Notes: generated by a model not told the origin, from the sequence alone. 58,171 bases of DNA from Gammaproteobacteria bacterium (GCA_022447525.1 JAKVBA010000032.1:1-58171); one strand, 5' to 3'; shown: positions 44,614-53,241, counted from the stretch's first letter. Made by a program: numbers and translations.

Positions 44614-44649
44614 GCCTTAGTGGGATTCGAAGACGAATCCTACTAAGGC
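44614..44649. repeat. Long inverted repeat, REP-like
   Basis: A 16-bp stem (GCCTTAGTGGGATTCG / CGAATCCTACTAAGGC) has one G-T pair and an AAGA loop, the same loop as the hairpin after proteorhodopsin. Confidence 0.7.
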
Positions 44650-44803
44650 CCATCCAAGAGGGGTTATAAAGCAGGTGTTTTAGAGGCTACCAGCGAATAT
44701 GAATCAATTTTGTTATTTAAGTCTGAGGTAAAAGTAAGTGATTTATAAAGCCACCTAAGCCACACTTAGCTGACGAAAAAAACCAGCCCAAGCGCCAATC
44801 GAC

Positions 44804-45748
44804 ATGCTAAGAAACGCACTGTTTACTATTTCGATTCTACTAATCGTTATTACCGCTCTATCTTTCCCTGATTTATTTAGAGAATACAATGGTTACCAAA
44901 CCACTGGTCTGATCGTACCGTTGTTGATGATTATCATGTTTGGCATGGGCACCTCGGTAGGAATCGAAGATTTTATACGTGTGTTTAAAATGCCCAAGAG
45001 CATTACCATAGGTTTAGTCTGCCAGTTTAGTATCATGCCATTTGTTGCCGTAGTACTCGCAACGGTCTCTGGTTTTCCACCCGAAATAGCCGCTGGAATC
45101 ATATTGGTCGGCTGCTCACCTGGAGGACTTGCCTCGAACGTAATGGCCTATATCGCCGGCGCGAACCTAGCACTTTCCCTGTCGCTAACCGCTCTCTCCA
45201 CTTTGATGGCACCAATCATGACCCCCCTACTAATGTCTTGGTTAGCAGGCCAACATGTGCCTATTGATGCTTTCGGCATGTTCTGGAGTATTACCAAGAT
45301 TGTAGTTCTACCGGTCATAGCTGGCCTTGTATTCAACCACTTTCTACATGGCCGATTTGCGTTTATTGATAAAGCAATGCCTAGGGTGTCAATGATTGGA
45401 ATTGTGGTCATCATTGGTATCATTACAGCCGCTGGTAGAGAAAACTTATTAACCCTGGGCTTCACGCTACTTGCGATTGTTATTTTGCAAAATCTGTTTG
45501 GTCTAGTAATCGGGTATGCCGCCGCAAAACTCGCAAACATGGATGAAGCCTCAGCACGCACAATTGCATTTGAAGTTGGTATGCAAAACTCCGGGCTAGC
45601 CTCAGGCATAGCCGTAGAGATGGGCAAGGTAGCCACCATGGGGATTGCACCAGCCTTGTTTAGCCCAAGTATGAACATCAACGGCTCCATCCTCGCCTCG
45701 TTATGGAAAAAATCGTCTACCGAGAAATCGACCTCAAGCACAACCTAA
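44804..45748 (+). CDS. Bile acid:sodium symporter (BASS) family transporter
   Basis: This 314-residue protein has about ten membrane segments. Family landmarks are MIIMFGMGTSVGIEDF, GIILVGCSPGGLASNVMAYIAGANLALS (given in part: GCSPGGLASNVMAYIAGAN), the crossover segment typical of BASS carriers, and AFEVGMQNSGLASGIA. Such carriers move organic anions (bile acids, pyruvate, pantoate and others) with sodium. The substrate is not determined. It stands alone, 105 bases before the phoD-like gene. Confidence 0.9.
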   Translation: MLRNALFTISILLIVITALSFPDLFREYNGYQTTGLIVPLLMIIMFGMGTSVGIEDFIRVFKMPKSITIGLVCQFSIMPFVAVVLATVSGFPPEIAAGIILVGCSPGGLASNVMAYIAGANLALSLSLTALSTLMAPIMTPLLMSWLAGQHVPIDAFGMFWSITKIVVLPVIAGLVFNHFLHGRFAFIDKAMPRVSMIGIVVIIGIITAAGRENLLTLGFTLLAIVILQNLFGLVIGYAAAKLANMDEASARTIAFEVGMQNSGLASGIAVEMGKVATMGIAPALFSPSMNINGSILASLWKKSSTEKSTSSTT

Positions 45749-45852
45749 TGGCTTTGACACGGACTACGATTGGGAAATCTAGAATTAATCGGAGATTCCT
45801 TAAACTTTTCCGGCATATAATGAAACGAGAGAACACAGCCATTTGACGAATC

Positions 45853-47550
45853 ATGCCGAGCAATAACCGTCGTTTATTCTTAACTCGCGTCGCCCAGTTT
45901 ATTGGCGGCAGTATTGCTCTGACAGCCTGCACGAGCAATACTTCGCTAAGGTCATCAAAGGCTATCAAAGACATAACTCGTGTCAAAAATGTCCCTGTAG
46001 ATTTTAAAGAAGGCGTCGCCAGTGGTGACCCATACGCAGACAGAGTTATTCTTTGGACCAGATTGACACCACGTTTAGCGATACAAAATAAATCAGCGTT
46101 AATTCTCGAAAATGTCGTTTGGCAAATATCGATAGACGCGAATTTCACAGCTATTGTAAACCAAGGAGTTACCACTGCCAGCGGCGCCAACAACTTCTGC
46201 GTTAAGGTCGACGCCGCAGGTCTTCAACCAGCAACTCGGTACTTTTATCGCTTCATGTTGGGAGAGCAAAGCAGTCCAGTCGGTCGCACCAAGACTTTAC
46301 CCGTCGGAGAAACTAAAGAAGCGCGTTTTGCGGTAGTTTCCTGCTCGAATTATGGCCATGGCTATTTTCACGTCTACAACGATATCGCTGCCAGAAAGGA
46401 CCTAGATTTCGTTCTACACTTAGGCGACTATATTTACGAATATCAAGACAATATTTACTCTGACCCCAAATTAGTGGCGGGCGATCGGGCATTGGAACCG
46501 ACGCATGAGACTATCACGCTCGATGACTATCGTGCGAGATACCAATGCTATCGGGGCGATAAGGATCTGCAGGCGGTGCATGCCAGCCATCCCTTTATCG
46601 TCGTTTGGGATGATCATGAGCTTGCAAACGACGCCTGGATTGACGGCGCACAAGGTCATCAACAGGGCGAGGGAGAGTGGAGCCATCGCAAAGTCGCTGC
46701 CATGCGTGCATTCAGAGAATTCATGCCAATCCGAGACCCAGAATCCGGCAGTAAGCCACTGCAGATTTACCGCCAATTCGATATCGGTAACTTGGCTTCG
46801 TTGATCATGCTTGATACCAGACTAATTGGTCGTGACGAGCAGTTGAACTATCGCAACAATAACGTAGATAAAGAGTCCTTAGAGGACTCTTCCAGAAACT
46901 TACTTGGCACTGAACAAGAAGAGTGGCTGGTAAGAAAACTAACGGAATCTAAATCCGCAAATCAACCTTGGCAAATAATCGGTCAACAGCTATTAACTGG
47001 ACGCGTATGTATGCCCGATGTAACTGATATTATAGATCCCGTCGATCATGGACAGAGAAACTTTCAAAACGACTTAATAGAGATTGGCAAACAAGACCTA
47101 CCGATGAATATGGATGCTTGGGATGGCTATAACGCCGCTAAGCAAAGACTTCTGAATCACTATAAAATACACGCCAACAATGTCATTAGCCTAGCTGGTG
47201 ACACGCATAATTCCTGGGCCTTTGAACTCATTAGAGACGAAGATAGGCTCTGTGAATCTCCGTTAGCAGTGGCGGTTGAGTTTGGCACTCCAAGCGTCAG
47301 CTCACCAGGCATGGAAAGTTGGTTCCCAACCTCGGATCATGCCGAGTCGGCCAAACGCATGATCAACAAAAATCAGGAATTGATATTTCATGACAACAGT
47401 CAGCGCGGCTGGCTAGAACTCAAGTTAAGACAGAAACAAGCACAAAGCTATTTTCACTATATCGCAGGCGTCAAAACCAAAGCATACCGAGCATCTGGAG
47501 GTCCAAAATTTATAGTTGACGCGGGAACATCAAAGCTTAAAGTCGAGTAA
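45853..47550 (+). CDS. phoD: Alkaline phosphatase D family phosphodiesterase/phosphatase, Tat lipoprotein-like
   Basis: This 565-residue PhoD-family enzyme is a calcium/iron-dependent phosphatase or phosphodiesterase active in the periplasm or outside. The N-terminus has a twin-arginine motif (NRRLFLT, residues 5-11) and a lipobox-like LTAC (Cys26), which together suggest Tat export with lipid anchoring. The N-terminal domain (about 45-130: FKEGVASGDPYADRVILWTRL) is followed by the catalytic domain with VVSCSNYGHGYFH, HLGDYIYEY, VWDDHELANDAW, IMLDTRLIGR and LAGDTHNSWAF. Expression under phosphate limitation is common in this family; I did not confirm a Pho box. Confidence 0.92.
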   Translation: MPSNNRRLFLTRVAQFIGGSIALTACTSNTSLRSSKAIKDITRVKNVPVDFKEGVASGDPYADRVILWTRLTPRLAIQNKSALILENVVWQISIDANFTAIVNQGVTTASGANNFCVKVDAAGLQPATRYFYRFMLGEQSSPVGRTKTLPVGETKEARFAVVSCSNYGHGYFHVYNDIAARKDLDFVLHLGDYIYEYQDNIYSDPKLVAGDRALEPTHETITLDDYRARYQCYRGDKDLQAVHASHPFIVVWDDHELANDAWIDGAQGHQQGEGEWSHRKVAAMRAFREFMPIRDPESGSKPLQIYRQFDIGNLASLIMLDTRLIGRDEQLNYRNNNVDKESLEDSSRNLLGTEQEEWLVRKLTESKSANQPWQIIGQQLLTGRVCMPDVTDIIDPVDHGQRNFQNDLIEIGKQDLPMNMDAWDGYNAAKQRLLNHYKIHANNVISLAGDTHNSWAFELIRDEDRLCESPLAVAVEFGTPSVSSPGMESWFPTSDHAESAKRMINKNQELIFHDNSQRGWLELKLRQKQAQSYFHYIAGVKTKAYRASGGPKFIVDAGTSKLKVE

Positions 47551-47596
47551 ACAAATATCAATATCGAGCTGTAAGACAAAATAAGAAAATAATGCC

Positions 47597-47953
47597 ATGA
47601 AAACACTCGCGAATATTATTATTGCCATAGTTGCAATATTTCACGTTGGAATTCTGATTTTAGAAATGTTCTATTGGAATCATCCAGTAGGTCATAAAAT
47701 TTTTGCAATGACACCTGAAGTAGCCCAAGCCTCAGCAGTACTAGCCATGAATCAAGGTTTATACAATGGTTTCCTTGCCGCTGGCCTCTTTTGGGGCCTC
47801 ATCGCATCTCGATTGGACGTCAAAATATTCTTCTTGAGCTGTGTGATAATTGCCGGGTTATTTGGCGGACTTACAGCAAAACCTAGCATTATTTTCACCC
47901 AAGCACTGCCTGCGTTTATTGGCTTAATCGCTCTTAAATTTAGCAAGCACTAA
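47597..47953 (+). CDS. DUF1304 membrane protein
   Basis: This 118-residue protein has four membrane segments and matches DUF1304: IVAIFHVGILILEMFYWNHP, ASAVLAMNQGLYNGFLAAGLFWGL and a C-terminal TQALPAFIGLIALKF. The conserved His in ILILEMFYWNHPVG and NQGLYNGFLA are hallmarks. The function is unknown. It lies 47 bases after the phoD-like gene on the same strand. Confidence 0.85.
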   Translation: MKTLANIIIAIVAIFHVGILILEMFYWNHPVGHKIFAMTPEVAQASAVLAMNQGLYNGFLAAGLFWGLIASRLDVKIFFLSCVIIAGLFGGLTAKPSIIFTQALPAFIGLIALKFSKH

Positions 47954-48013
47954 TCAAGGCACTCTGCACAATCAATCTCTTTTTTTAACCTCATTTTTAA
48001 CCAAAAAACCAAT

Positions 48014-48045
48014 TTGACACATTTGCACAAATATGCAAATATAAG
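48014..48045 (+). promoter_or_regulatory. Promoter and ArsR operator upstream of arsR
   Basis: TTGACA (48014-48019) is a -35. A palindrome ATTTGCA-N6-TGCAAAT (48021-48040) sits in the spacer, and AAATAT (48037) or TATAAG (48040) serves as -10. Placement within the promoter fits autorepression released by metal. Confidence 0.65.
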
Positions 48046-48048
48046 TTT

Positions 48049-48345
48049 ATGAGCGATATCCAAGTTCAAGACACAGCTGATTTTCTCAAAGCCCTTGGAG
48101 AATTTAATCGACTATCTTTGGTGTACAGACTTTGCGATTGTCAGTCACCACAAAACGCGATGTGCCTTTGCGATTGCTGCAGCGTAGACGCATCAGTGGT
48201 ATCAAGGCATTTAAAAACACTGGTCCAAGCTGGTGTGTTAAAGCAAGAGAAAAAAGGCAGAGAGCGCACCTACAGCCTAGACCGTTCTCGCGTTGCTAAA
48301 GAACTCCGTGAACTCGCTGATCGAATTGAAACTAATATTGAATAA
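48049..48345 (+). CDS. ArsR-family metal-responsive repressor
   Basis: This 98-residue ArsR/SmtB-type winged-helix repressor has the core FLKALGEFNRLSLVYRLCDC, the recognition helix VDASVVSRHLKTLVQAGVL and wing KGRERTYSLDR. Six cysteines cluster just before and inside the recognition region (LCDCQ, CLCDCCSVD), more than in ordinary ArsR proteins, so a soft metal such as Cd, Cu, Zn or As(III) is the likely inducer. The ATG at 48049 follows a palindromic operator in its promoter. Twenty-two bases downstream begins a cysteine-rich small gene. Confidence 0.92.
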   Translation: MSDIQVQDTADFLKALGEFNRLSLVYRLCDCQSPQNAMCLCDCCSVDASVVSRHLKTLVQAGVLKQEKKGRERTYSLDRSRVAKELRELADRIETNIE

Positions 48346-48367
48346 CCGTTTGTTGGAGACCGTAAAA

Positions 48368-48460
48368 ATGAGCGAGCAAGAATGTAAATGTGATTGTAAA
48401 AAAGCTGACTGTTGCAAAGAAAAAACATGTAAATGCTGTGAGAAAAGCTGCTGTTGCTAA
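48368..48460 (+). CDS. Metallothionein-like cysteine-rich micropeptide
   Basis: This 30-residue peptide has 11 cysteines (positions 6, 8, 10, 15, 16, 21, 23, 24, 28, 29 and 30) and 8 lysines or so, beginning MSEQECKCDCKKADCC and ending in CCC before TAA. GGAG lies nine bases upstream of the ATG. The CxC, CC and CCC clusters and absence of hydrophobic residues are those of a metallothionein, although it is shorter than known bacterial SmtA/BmtA (about 50-60 residues). It is directly behind a cysteine-rich ArsR repressor and before a terminator, so it is probably induced with it to bind a soft metal. It was too short for routine gene calling. Confidence 0.85.
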   Translation: MSEQECKCDCKKADCCKEKTCKCCEKSCCC

Positions 48461-48504
48461 ACAGCAAAATAGCTAAAACACAGAATATCCGGGGGGAAGA
48501 AATG

Positions 48505-48539
48505 GGGCAGATATTAATTTAAATATCGCCCTCATTTTT
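48505..48539 (+). terminator. Terminator of the arsR-metallothionein operon
   Basis: A stem GGGC(A)GATATT / AATATCGCCC with one bulged A and an AATTTA loop is followed by TCATTTTT. Confidence 0.7.
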
Positions 48540-48551
48540 CAATCCACTAGA

Positions 48552-49052
48552 CTACCCACCACTACTTATCACCCTTGGGATGCGAACTGAGGTAGCCACG
48601 ATTTCATACTGCTTGCCTTGTTTGACCTCACCCGAATCGCCCAAGTCTTTGGAAAAATGTTTGGCTTGCGCGGCACTGACATCCACTTCGATCAACTCAC
48701 CCAGCAGGGTAACTTGTCGTCCACCAATATCGGTCGGCACAAAAAAGCCATAATCTTTAAACGACACCCGAATCGTCTTTCCAGCCTGCTGCGCGATAAA
48801 GAAACAGCCTTTCATTTGGCATACCTTATTCACCTCGACCCTAAGAGCTAATGTCTCACCAATGTAGGAGGTCGGATCTTCGAGAATAGTCGCAAGTGAG
48901 ATAATTCTTGGCAGTCTTTCAATAGGCTCTCCGAAAGTTTCTGAAGCTTGATCCGTCTGCACAGGTTGCGAGAGCCTTATACTGCCGGCGTGCGTCAAAG
49001 CTGAAAAAACTAACGTGAGCACAAAAATTATTAGTAAACGATTTCTAACCAT
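48552..49052 (-). CDS. DUF4920 exported protein
   Basis: This 166-residue protein has a signal peptide (MVRNRLLIIFVLTLVFSALTHA); the ATG at 49052 is preferred, since the ORF only extends to a TTG at 49067. The mature part matches DUF4920: ETFGEPIERL, GETLALRVEVNKVCQMKGCFF with the CxxxGC motif, VSFKDYGFFVP and ISGRQVTLLGEL-like VTLLGELIEVDVS. The two Cys could bind metal or form a disulfide. It is convergent with the arsR operon, across a terminator; a metal link is possible but only by position. Confidence 0.8.
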   Translation of the reverse strand: MVRNRLLIIFVLTLVFSALTHAGSIRLSQPVQTDQASETFGEPIERLPRIISLATILEDPTSYIGETLALRVEVNKVCQMKGCFFIAQQAGKTIRVSFKDYGFFVPTDIGGRQVTLLGELIEVDVSAAQAKHFSKDLGDSGEVKQGKQYEIVATSVRIPRVISSGG

Positions 49053-49106
49053 TGTTGAAGTTCTCAAAGAGTTTTACATGAAGCTATCATAGCAATTAAA
49101 CGCGAC

Positions 49107-49652
49107 TTAGTTTCTATTGCGCTGGTCTAAAGGCTGCTGCGGTACCATGCGCAGTTTACTTACGTCGTACCCTATCGACTCGACTTTATCCATCATTAGT
49201 TTTAGTGCTTGTTCACTGATTTGCGGTTCGCGAGCCATAATCCAAACGTAGTCTCGGGCCTTGCGCGCAATGATGGTTTGTTGGTAATCCTCGCTCAAAT
49301 ACACAATCCGATAGTCTGCCTTTATTGGCCAAATAAATTGCATTCCCCACAGTGCATTGGTGTCGGTATTTTTGATGAAACCTTTGGGCCTGTAGGTTTT
49401 CAGTGGCCCATCAAAACTGCCTTTATTGAACATAAATGTGGTCGGCACATTGCCATGCTCATCCAATGAATAGGATTCAATAGCATTGTAAGCTTCGCGC
49501 TCAATAAACGTTGGGATATTGGCGATAACGTACCAGTCCCCAGCAAAACGCTTTAAGTCAACCGATTCAACTGTCGCCATTGGTGCGCGAGTCGCACACC
49601 CCGACATTAACACCAACAGCAGCACTGCCAGTAATCTAAAATAAATATTCAT
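49107..49652 (-). CDS. blc: Outer-membrane lipocalin (Blc-like lipoprotein)
   Basis: This 181-residue lipoprotein starts at the ATG at 49652, which gives a lipoprotein signal with lipobox LMSGC (Cys19). The lipocalin fold follows: FAGDWYVIANIPTFIE (the GxWY motif), YNAIESYSLDEHGNV, KGFIKNTDTNALWGMQFIWP, DYRIVYLSEDYQQTIIARKARDYVWIMAREP (the YVWIMAREP end motif). It resembles E. coli Blc, which binds lysophospholipids. The ORF extends 17 codons upstream but lacks a signal there. Confidence 0.92.
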   Translation of the reverse strand: MNIYFRLLAVLLLVLMSGCATRAPMATVESVDLKRFAGDWYVIANIPTFIEREAYNAIESYSLDEHGNVPTTFMFNKGSFDGPLKTYRPKGFIKNTDTNALWGMQFIWPIKADYRIVYLSEDYQQTIIARKARDYVWIMAREPQISEQALKLMMDKVESIGYDVSKLRMVPQQPLDQRNRN

Positions 49653-50168
49653 AGTCCAGAGACTAGCAGTAGTGAGTTGGTGTTTTGTCAAAACGTCCCA
49701 CAAGCTTAACGTCTGAATCAGATCTGTAGGGCCAGTTAAAGCTGTTCAGATTTAATTAAAACTCGATTGTGGCCTCCTTGTTGTGCTCACAAATTTGGGC
49801 GCTAATTCTGAATAGGACTACCACGACTAATAATGCCGAGGCCGATGCCGATGCCGATACCAAAGTTTTATTAAGGGTGACAATCATGGCAAGTAGAGTC
49901 GCAGTGTCCCCACGGCAAGTGATGTCATGCATCTGACCTTTCTCCCGACATTACGATCACACAAGATTCTATTTTTGTTTGTGTAATAACCCCTAATTTG
50001 CATTCTTGAACCTCGCCGCTCGGCAATGAAGGGCGCCCGCTTAAGAAAATTTCTCACCTCTCTCTCTAGCTGACCATGTAACTGATCGCAGTCACTTTGG
50101 CACCCAAACCAATTCTTGCTAGAGTGTGGCGTATATTAAAAACGCAATGAACCGAAGGGCTCTTAATA
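49653..50168. other. Intergenic region with GCCGAT repeats
   Basis: These 516 bases lie between the divergent lipocalin and DUF2891 genes. A hexamer repeat (GCCGAG then three GCCGAT) is at 49835-49858. A promoter for the DUF2891 gene should lie close to 50100-50168. No gene is supported. Confidence 0.5.
49835..49858. repeat. Hexanucleotide repeat
   Basis: Four consecutive 6-base units (GCCGAG, GCCGAT, GCCGAT, GCCGAT), probably slippage-prone; no gene spans them. Confidence 0.7.
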
Positions 50169-51311
50169 ATGCTGAATGTTAAAAATACTCTAATCTCCCT
50201 TGCGCTACTTGCTGGCTTTCTATTTAGCTTACAGGTTTTTGCGGAAAAACCAGATCGCGTAGAAAGACTAGAATACCCCGGTGCAATCACACCAGAGTTA
50301 GCAAACCGGTTTTCTGCCCTTGCCTTGGCTTGTGTGCAACAAGAATTTCCGAACAAAATTTCGCGCACGACAGACACGGCCGAGGCGATTGGACGACCAG
50401 CAAAAATCTTTCCCACGTTTTATGGCTGTTTTGATTGGCATAGCGCAGTTCACGGCCATTGGTTATTGATTAGATTGTTGCGAGTAGGCCCACAAGACGC
50501 TGATTGGAGAGCAGAGGCATTTAAGAAGTTGAATGAGAATTTCACAGAAGAAAACTTAGCAGGAGAAGTTGCAAACTTTGCTCGCCCAGCGCGAGGATCT
50601 TGGGAGCGCCCCTATGGATTAGCGTGGTATTTACAACTAACCACCGAACTGCGTCAATGGGATCATCCTCAAGCAAAAAAATGGCTAGCAACACTAACAC
50701 CGCTGGAGCAAGATATTGCTGACAGCCTGAAAGCATGGCTACCTAAACTGGTTTACCCGATTCGCCTAGGCACCCACAATCAAAGTGCTTTCGCATTTGG
50801 TTTAATGCTCGATTGGGCACGAGCAGCTAATGATCAAGACATGCAGAGACTGGTCATCGAAAGATCGATCGCATTTCATCGCCATGACATCAATTGCCCA
50901 CTTGCGTATGAACCCAGCGGTGAGGACTTTCTGTCGCCATGCCTGATGGAGGCCGACTTAATGCGCCGTATTCTAACTGCACAAGAGTTTAGCGAATGGC
51001 TCAGTGACTTTATGCCGTCCATTCCAACTGATGGCTCTGGTGATTGGTTAGCACCCGGCATCGTCGAAGATCCAAGCGATGGAAAGCTAGTACACCTTGA
51101 TGGCGTAAACTCGTCTCGCGCATGGAATCTATATAACATTGCCCGAGCGCTACCCAAAGACGACCCCAGAGAATCAGCCTTGGTTGCGGCGGCAAAAATA
51201 CACGCCGACACAGGCGTCGCAGCAGTATCGGCCGAACATTACTCTGGCTCACACTGGTTAGCCAGTTTCGCTACCTACTTGATGACCGACCGCGGGTGGC
51301 AACAAAACTAA
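50169..51311 (+). CDS. DUF2891 protein, exported
   Basis: This 380-residue protein has a signal peptide ending VFA (about residue 25). The body is alpha-helical and matches DUF2891 by eye: FPTFYGCFDWHSAVHGHWLL (Cys-Phe-Asp-Trp-His motif), RPYGLAWYLQL, RLGTHNQSAFAFGL, YEPSGEDFLSPCLMEADLM and HLDGVNSSRAWNL. The arrangement of conserved His, Asp and Glu on a helical toroid recalls glycoside-processing enzymes, but no activity is established. It is convergent with the SURF1-like gene. Confidence 0.88.
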   Translation: MLNVKNTLISLALLAGFLFSLQVFAEKPDRVERLEYPGAITPELANRFSALALACVQQEFPNKISRTTDTAEAIGRPAKIFPTFYGCFDWHSAVHGHWLLIRLLRVGPQDADWRAEAFKKLNENFTEENLAGEVANFARPARGSWERPYGLAWYLQLTTELRQWDHPQAKKWLATLTPLEQDIADSLKAWLPKLVYPIRLGTHNQSAFAFGLMLDWARAANDQDMQRLVIERSIAFHRHDINCPLAYEPSGEDFLSPCLMEADLMRRILTAQEFSEWLSDFMPSIPTDGSGDWLAPGIVEDPSDGKLVHLDGVNSSRAWNLYNIARALPKDDPRESALVAAAKIHADTGVAAVSAEHYSGSHWLASFATYLMTDRGWQQN

Positions 51312-51320
51312 CAAAACCAC

Positions 51321-52145
51321 TCACTGTGCTGTCGCGACCTGATCTTGGTGGCGGGTATTAAGCCAAACCATCATGCCTAGCAACAGTAAGGCCATGCCAA
51401 ACCATTGAGCAGCGTAACCATAGTTAACCGCGGGGCCACGTAAACTCGGCTGCCACACTCGTCGGTAGCCGAAGGCCAAATCGCTTTGTGGTTGAATAAC
51501 CCGAGGTAACAGACGCGTTTGTAAAAGAGACGACAGCGCAGCAAAATCCTCCTCCTGAATAAGCACTGGCCAATCAGCCAACTCCGGTTTAGGATTGAGT
51601 TCTTTATAGTCTTTAGACTGCCTTACAATATTCCGCTGATAGTCTGATAGGCGAGCTTTTGGAATAACCGCTAAACCTTGGACCTCTTGTTTAGCAGCAA
51701 CACCGGAGGGCGGTGAAAGGTCTGGCTTTTTACCTGGCGTCTCGGGCAACCAACCGCGGCTTACTAATACCGCCTTATTGGGCGCGTAGTTTAAAGGCAC
51801 TAAAACCTCATAACCGGGCATTGTGTTATGCACTTGGTTGTCCAGTAAAAACTGTTTTGACCAATCCAGCTCACCAGCAACGGTAACACGCACCATGGTT
51901 TCTTTGACGCCCAGAGAGGCTTGATCCAACGCCACTGGCGCTTGCGTCATTACTAGCTGCAAGTCGTCTCTGGCCTTCTGCCGTTGAGCTGCACGCTCTA
52001 ATTGCCAGACACCTAATTTCAAGAGAACCGGCAACAGTGTTATGACTAATACAAACCAGCCAAAGGTAAGGGTGAACTCTCGTTGCCCTAGCGGTATTTT
52101 TAAAAGAGTGGCTTTAAACAGTTTCATTGCCCTAAACCCAGACAT
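51321..52145 (-). CDS. SURF1-family protein
   Basis: This 274-residue SURF1/Shy1-like protein, involved in cytochrome c oxidase maturation (heme a insertion), has an N-terminal membrane helix (about 24-42, LTFGWFVLVITLLPVLLKLGVWQL in part). The periplasmic SURF1 domain has VTVAGELDWSKQFLLDNQVHNTMPGYEVLVPL (given in part: PGYEVLVPL), ALVSRGWLP, and the C-terminal helix AQWFGMALLLLGMMVWL with the conserved YAAQWF (cut here as YAAQWFG). No cox genes are adjacent. The upstream ATG at 52145 has GAGG about 11 bases before it. Confidence 0.92.
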   Translation of the reverse strand: MSGFRAMKLFKATLLKIPLGQREFTLTFGWFVLVITLLPVLLKLGVWQLERAAQRQKARDDLQLVMTQAPVALDQASLGVKETMVRVTVAGELDWSKQFLLDNQVHNTMPGYEVLVPLNYAPNKAVLVSRGWLPETPGKKPDLSPPSGVAAKQEVQGLAVIPKARLSDYQRNIVRQSKDYKELNPKPELADWPVLIQEEDFAALSSLLQTRLLPRVIQPQSDLAFGYRRVWQPSLRGPAVNYGYAAQWFGMALLLLGMMVWLNTRHQDQVATAQ

Positions 52146-52326
52146 TTAGCAGTCCTCATCGCTCACCTACTATAGCTGTATTGACGTAAAAATTGGTGTT
52201 TTAACCATAACTCACGTAGCTCAAGGCCAATATTTCATGTTGAGACAGATATACTTCTATTCGCCTGACTACACCTGAATAGCCAAATTCATCATTGACC
52301 CCAGCATACATGCCGCCAACAAAACG

Positions 52327-53241
52327 ATGCCGCTCTTACCACTGGTAACCAATCCGTTTTACAGCTATCCATTTCCGGATCGACATCGCTTTCCGATGCA
52401 AAAATTTGCTCACTTGGTTGAGCACCTTACAGCACAAAATATACTACGAGATGACAATGTGTATCGGCCAGGTCGAATCAAACTTGAAGCTTTGACCTTG
52501 GCGCACGATGAATCTTACGTTAACAGTTTCATCGAAGGCCAACTCAGCGATAAAGAAATCCGACGAATGGGCTTACCTTGGTCCAAGGGACTAGTGAAGC
52601 GCAGCCTGATTTCACCAAATGGCACCATGTTAACGGTGTCTCTTGCTCTGCGACACGGAATTGCATGCCACCTCGCTGGTGGCACACACCATGCTTTTCG
52701 AGACTTCGCTTCTGGCTATTGTATTTTTAATGATATGGCTGTAGCCGCCCTCAACGCAGAGCGACTGGGCATAGCAAAACGCATTTTGATTTTTGATTGC
52801 GATGTACATCAGGGTGATGGCACTGCCAACATATTACAACAAGAACCGAATATTTTTACCTGTTCGATACATTGCGAAAAAAACTTTCCACACCGCAAAG
52901 CAACCAGTGACATAGACGTAGGTGTCGCTAAAGGAATTGGCGATCAAGAATATCTTGATACTGTTCGCACGACCTTGGAGCAAGCACTCGAACTCAGTCA
53001 ACCAGACCTAATAATTTATGATGCAGGAGTGGATGTTTATGAACACGACCCTCTTGGCTTGATAAACATTAGCCTAGATGGAATCAGGGCACGCGATGCT
53101 TTTGTGCTGGAAACAGCCATGCAAAACGCAATACCGGTAGCCACAGTCATCGGCGGAGGCTACGACAAAGACGAACAGGCCTTGGCTCGCAGACATGCCA
53201 TAGTGGTAGAAGAGGCACATCGATTAAGGCAACTTTACTAA
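52327..53241 (+). CDS. Histone-deacetylase-like amidohydrolase
   Basis: This 304-residue zinc enzyme of the HDAC/acetoin-utilisation/acetylpolyamine group removes acyl groups from lysine or polyamines. Motifs in order are GGTHHAF (the two catalytic His), ASGYCIFNDMAVAA, DCDVHQGDGTA (zinc Asp and His), CSIHCEKNFP, DAGVDVYEHDPLG and VIGGGYDKDEQAL. The length is typical of small bacterial class II-like members. The in vivo substrate is unknown. It is divergent from the SURF1-like gene. Confidence 0.93.
   Translation: MPLLPLVTNPFYSYPFPDRHRFPMQKFAHLVEHLTAQNILRDDNVYRPGRIKLEALTLAHDESYVNSFIEGQLSDKEIRRMGLPWSKGLVKRSLISPNGTMLTVSLALRHGIACHLAGGTHHAFRDFASGYCIFNDMAVAALNAERLGIAKRILIFDCDVHQGDGTANILQQEPNIFTCSIHCEKNFPHRKATSDIDVGVAKGIGDQEYLDTVRTTLEQALELSQPDLIIYDAGVDVYEHDPLGLINISLDGIRARDAFVLETAMQNAIPVATVIGGGYDKDEQALARRHAIVVEEAHRLRQLY

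Larger units (their letters stand above)
44465..44803. other. Intergenic region with two strong palindromes
   Basis: These 339 bases lie between divergent azoR and the BASS transporter. Two inverted repeats (44562-44588 and 44614-44649) dominate. No small gene was found. Confidence 0.55.

Noticed and set aside
48450-48465. Hairpin GCTGTT-GCTA-AACAGC at the metallothionein stop codon
   Set aside because: The stem is only 6 bp and overlaps the stop; the longer structure with a T-run at 48505-48539 is the better terminator.
49835-49858. GCCGAT repeats as a CRISPR or regulatory array
   Set aside because: Units are six bases long, contiguous and without spacers; simple slippage explains them.
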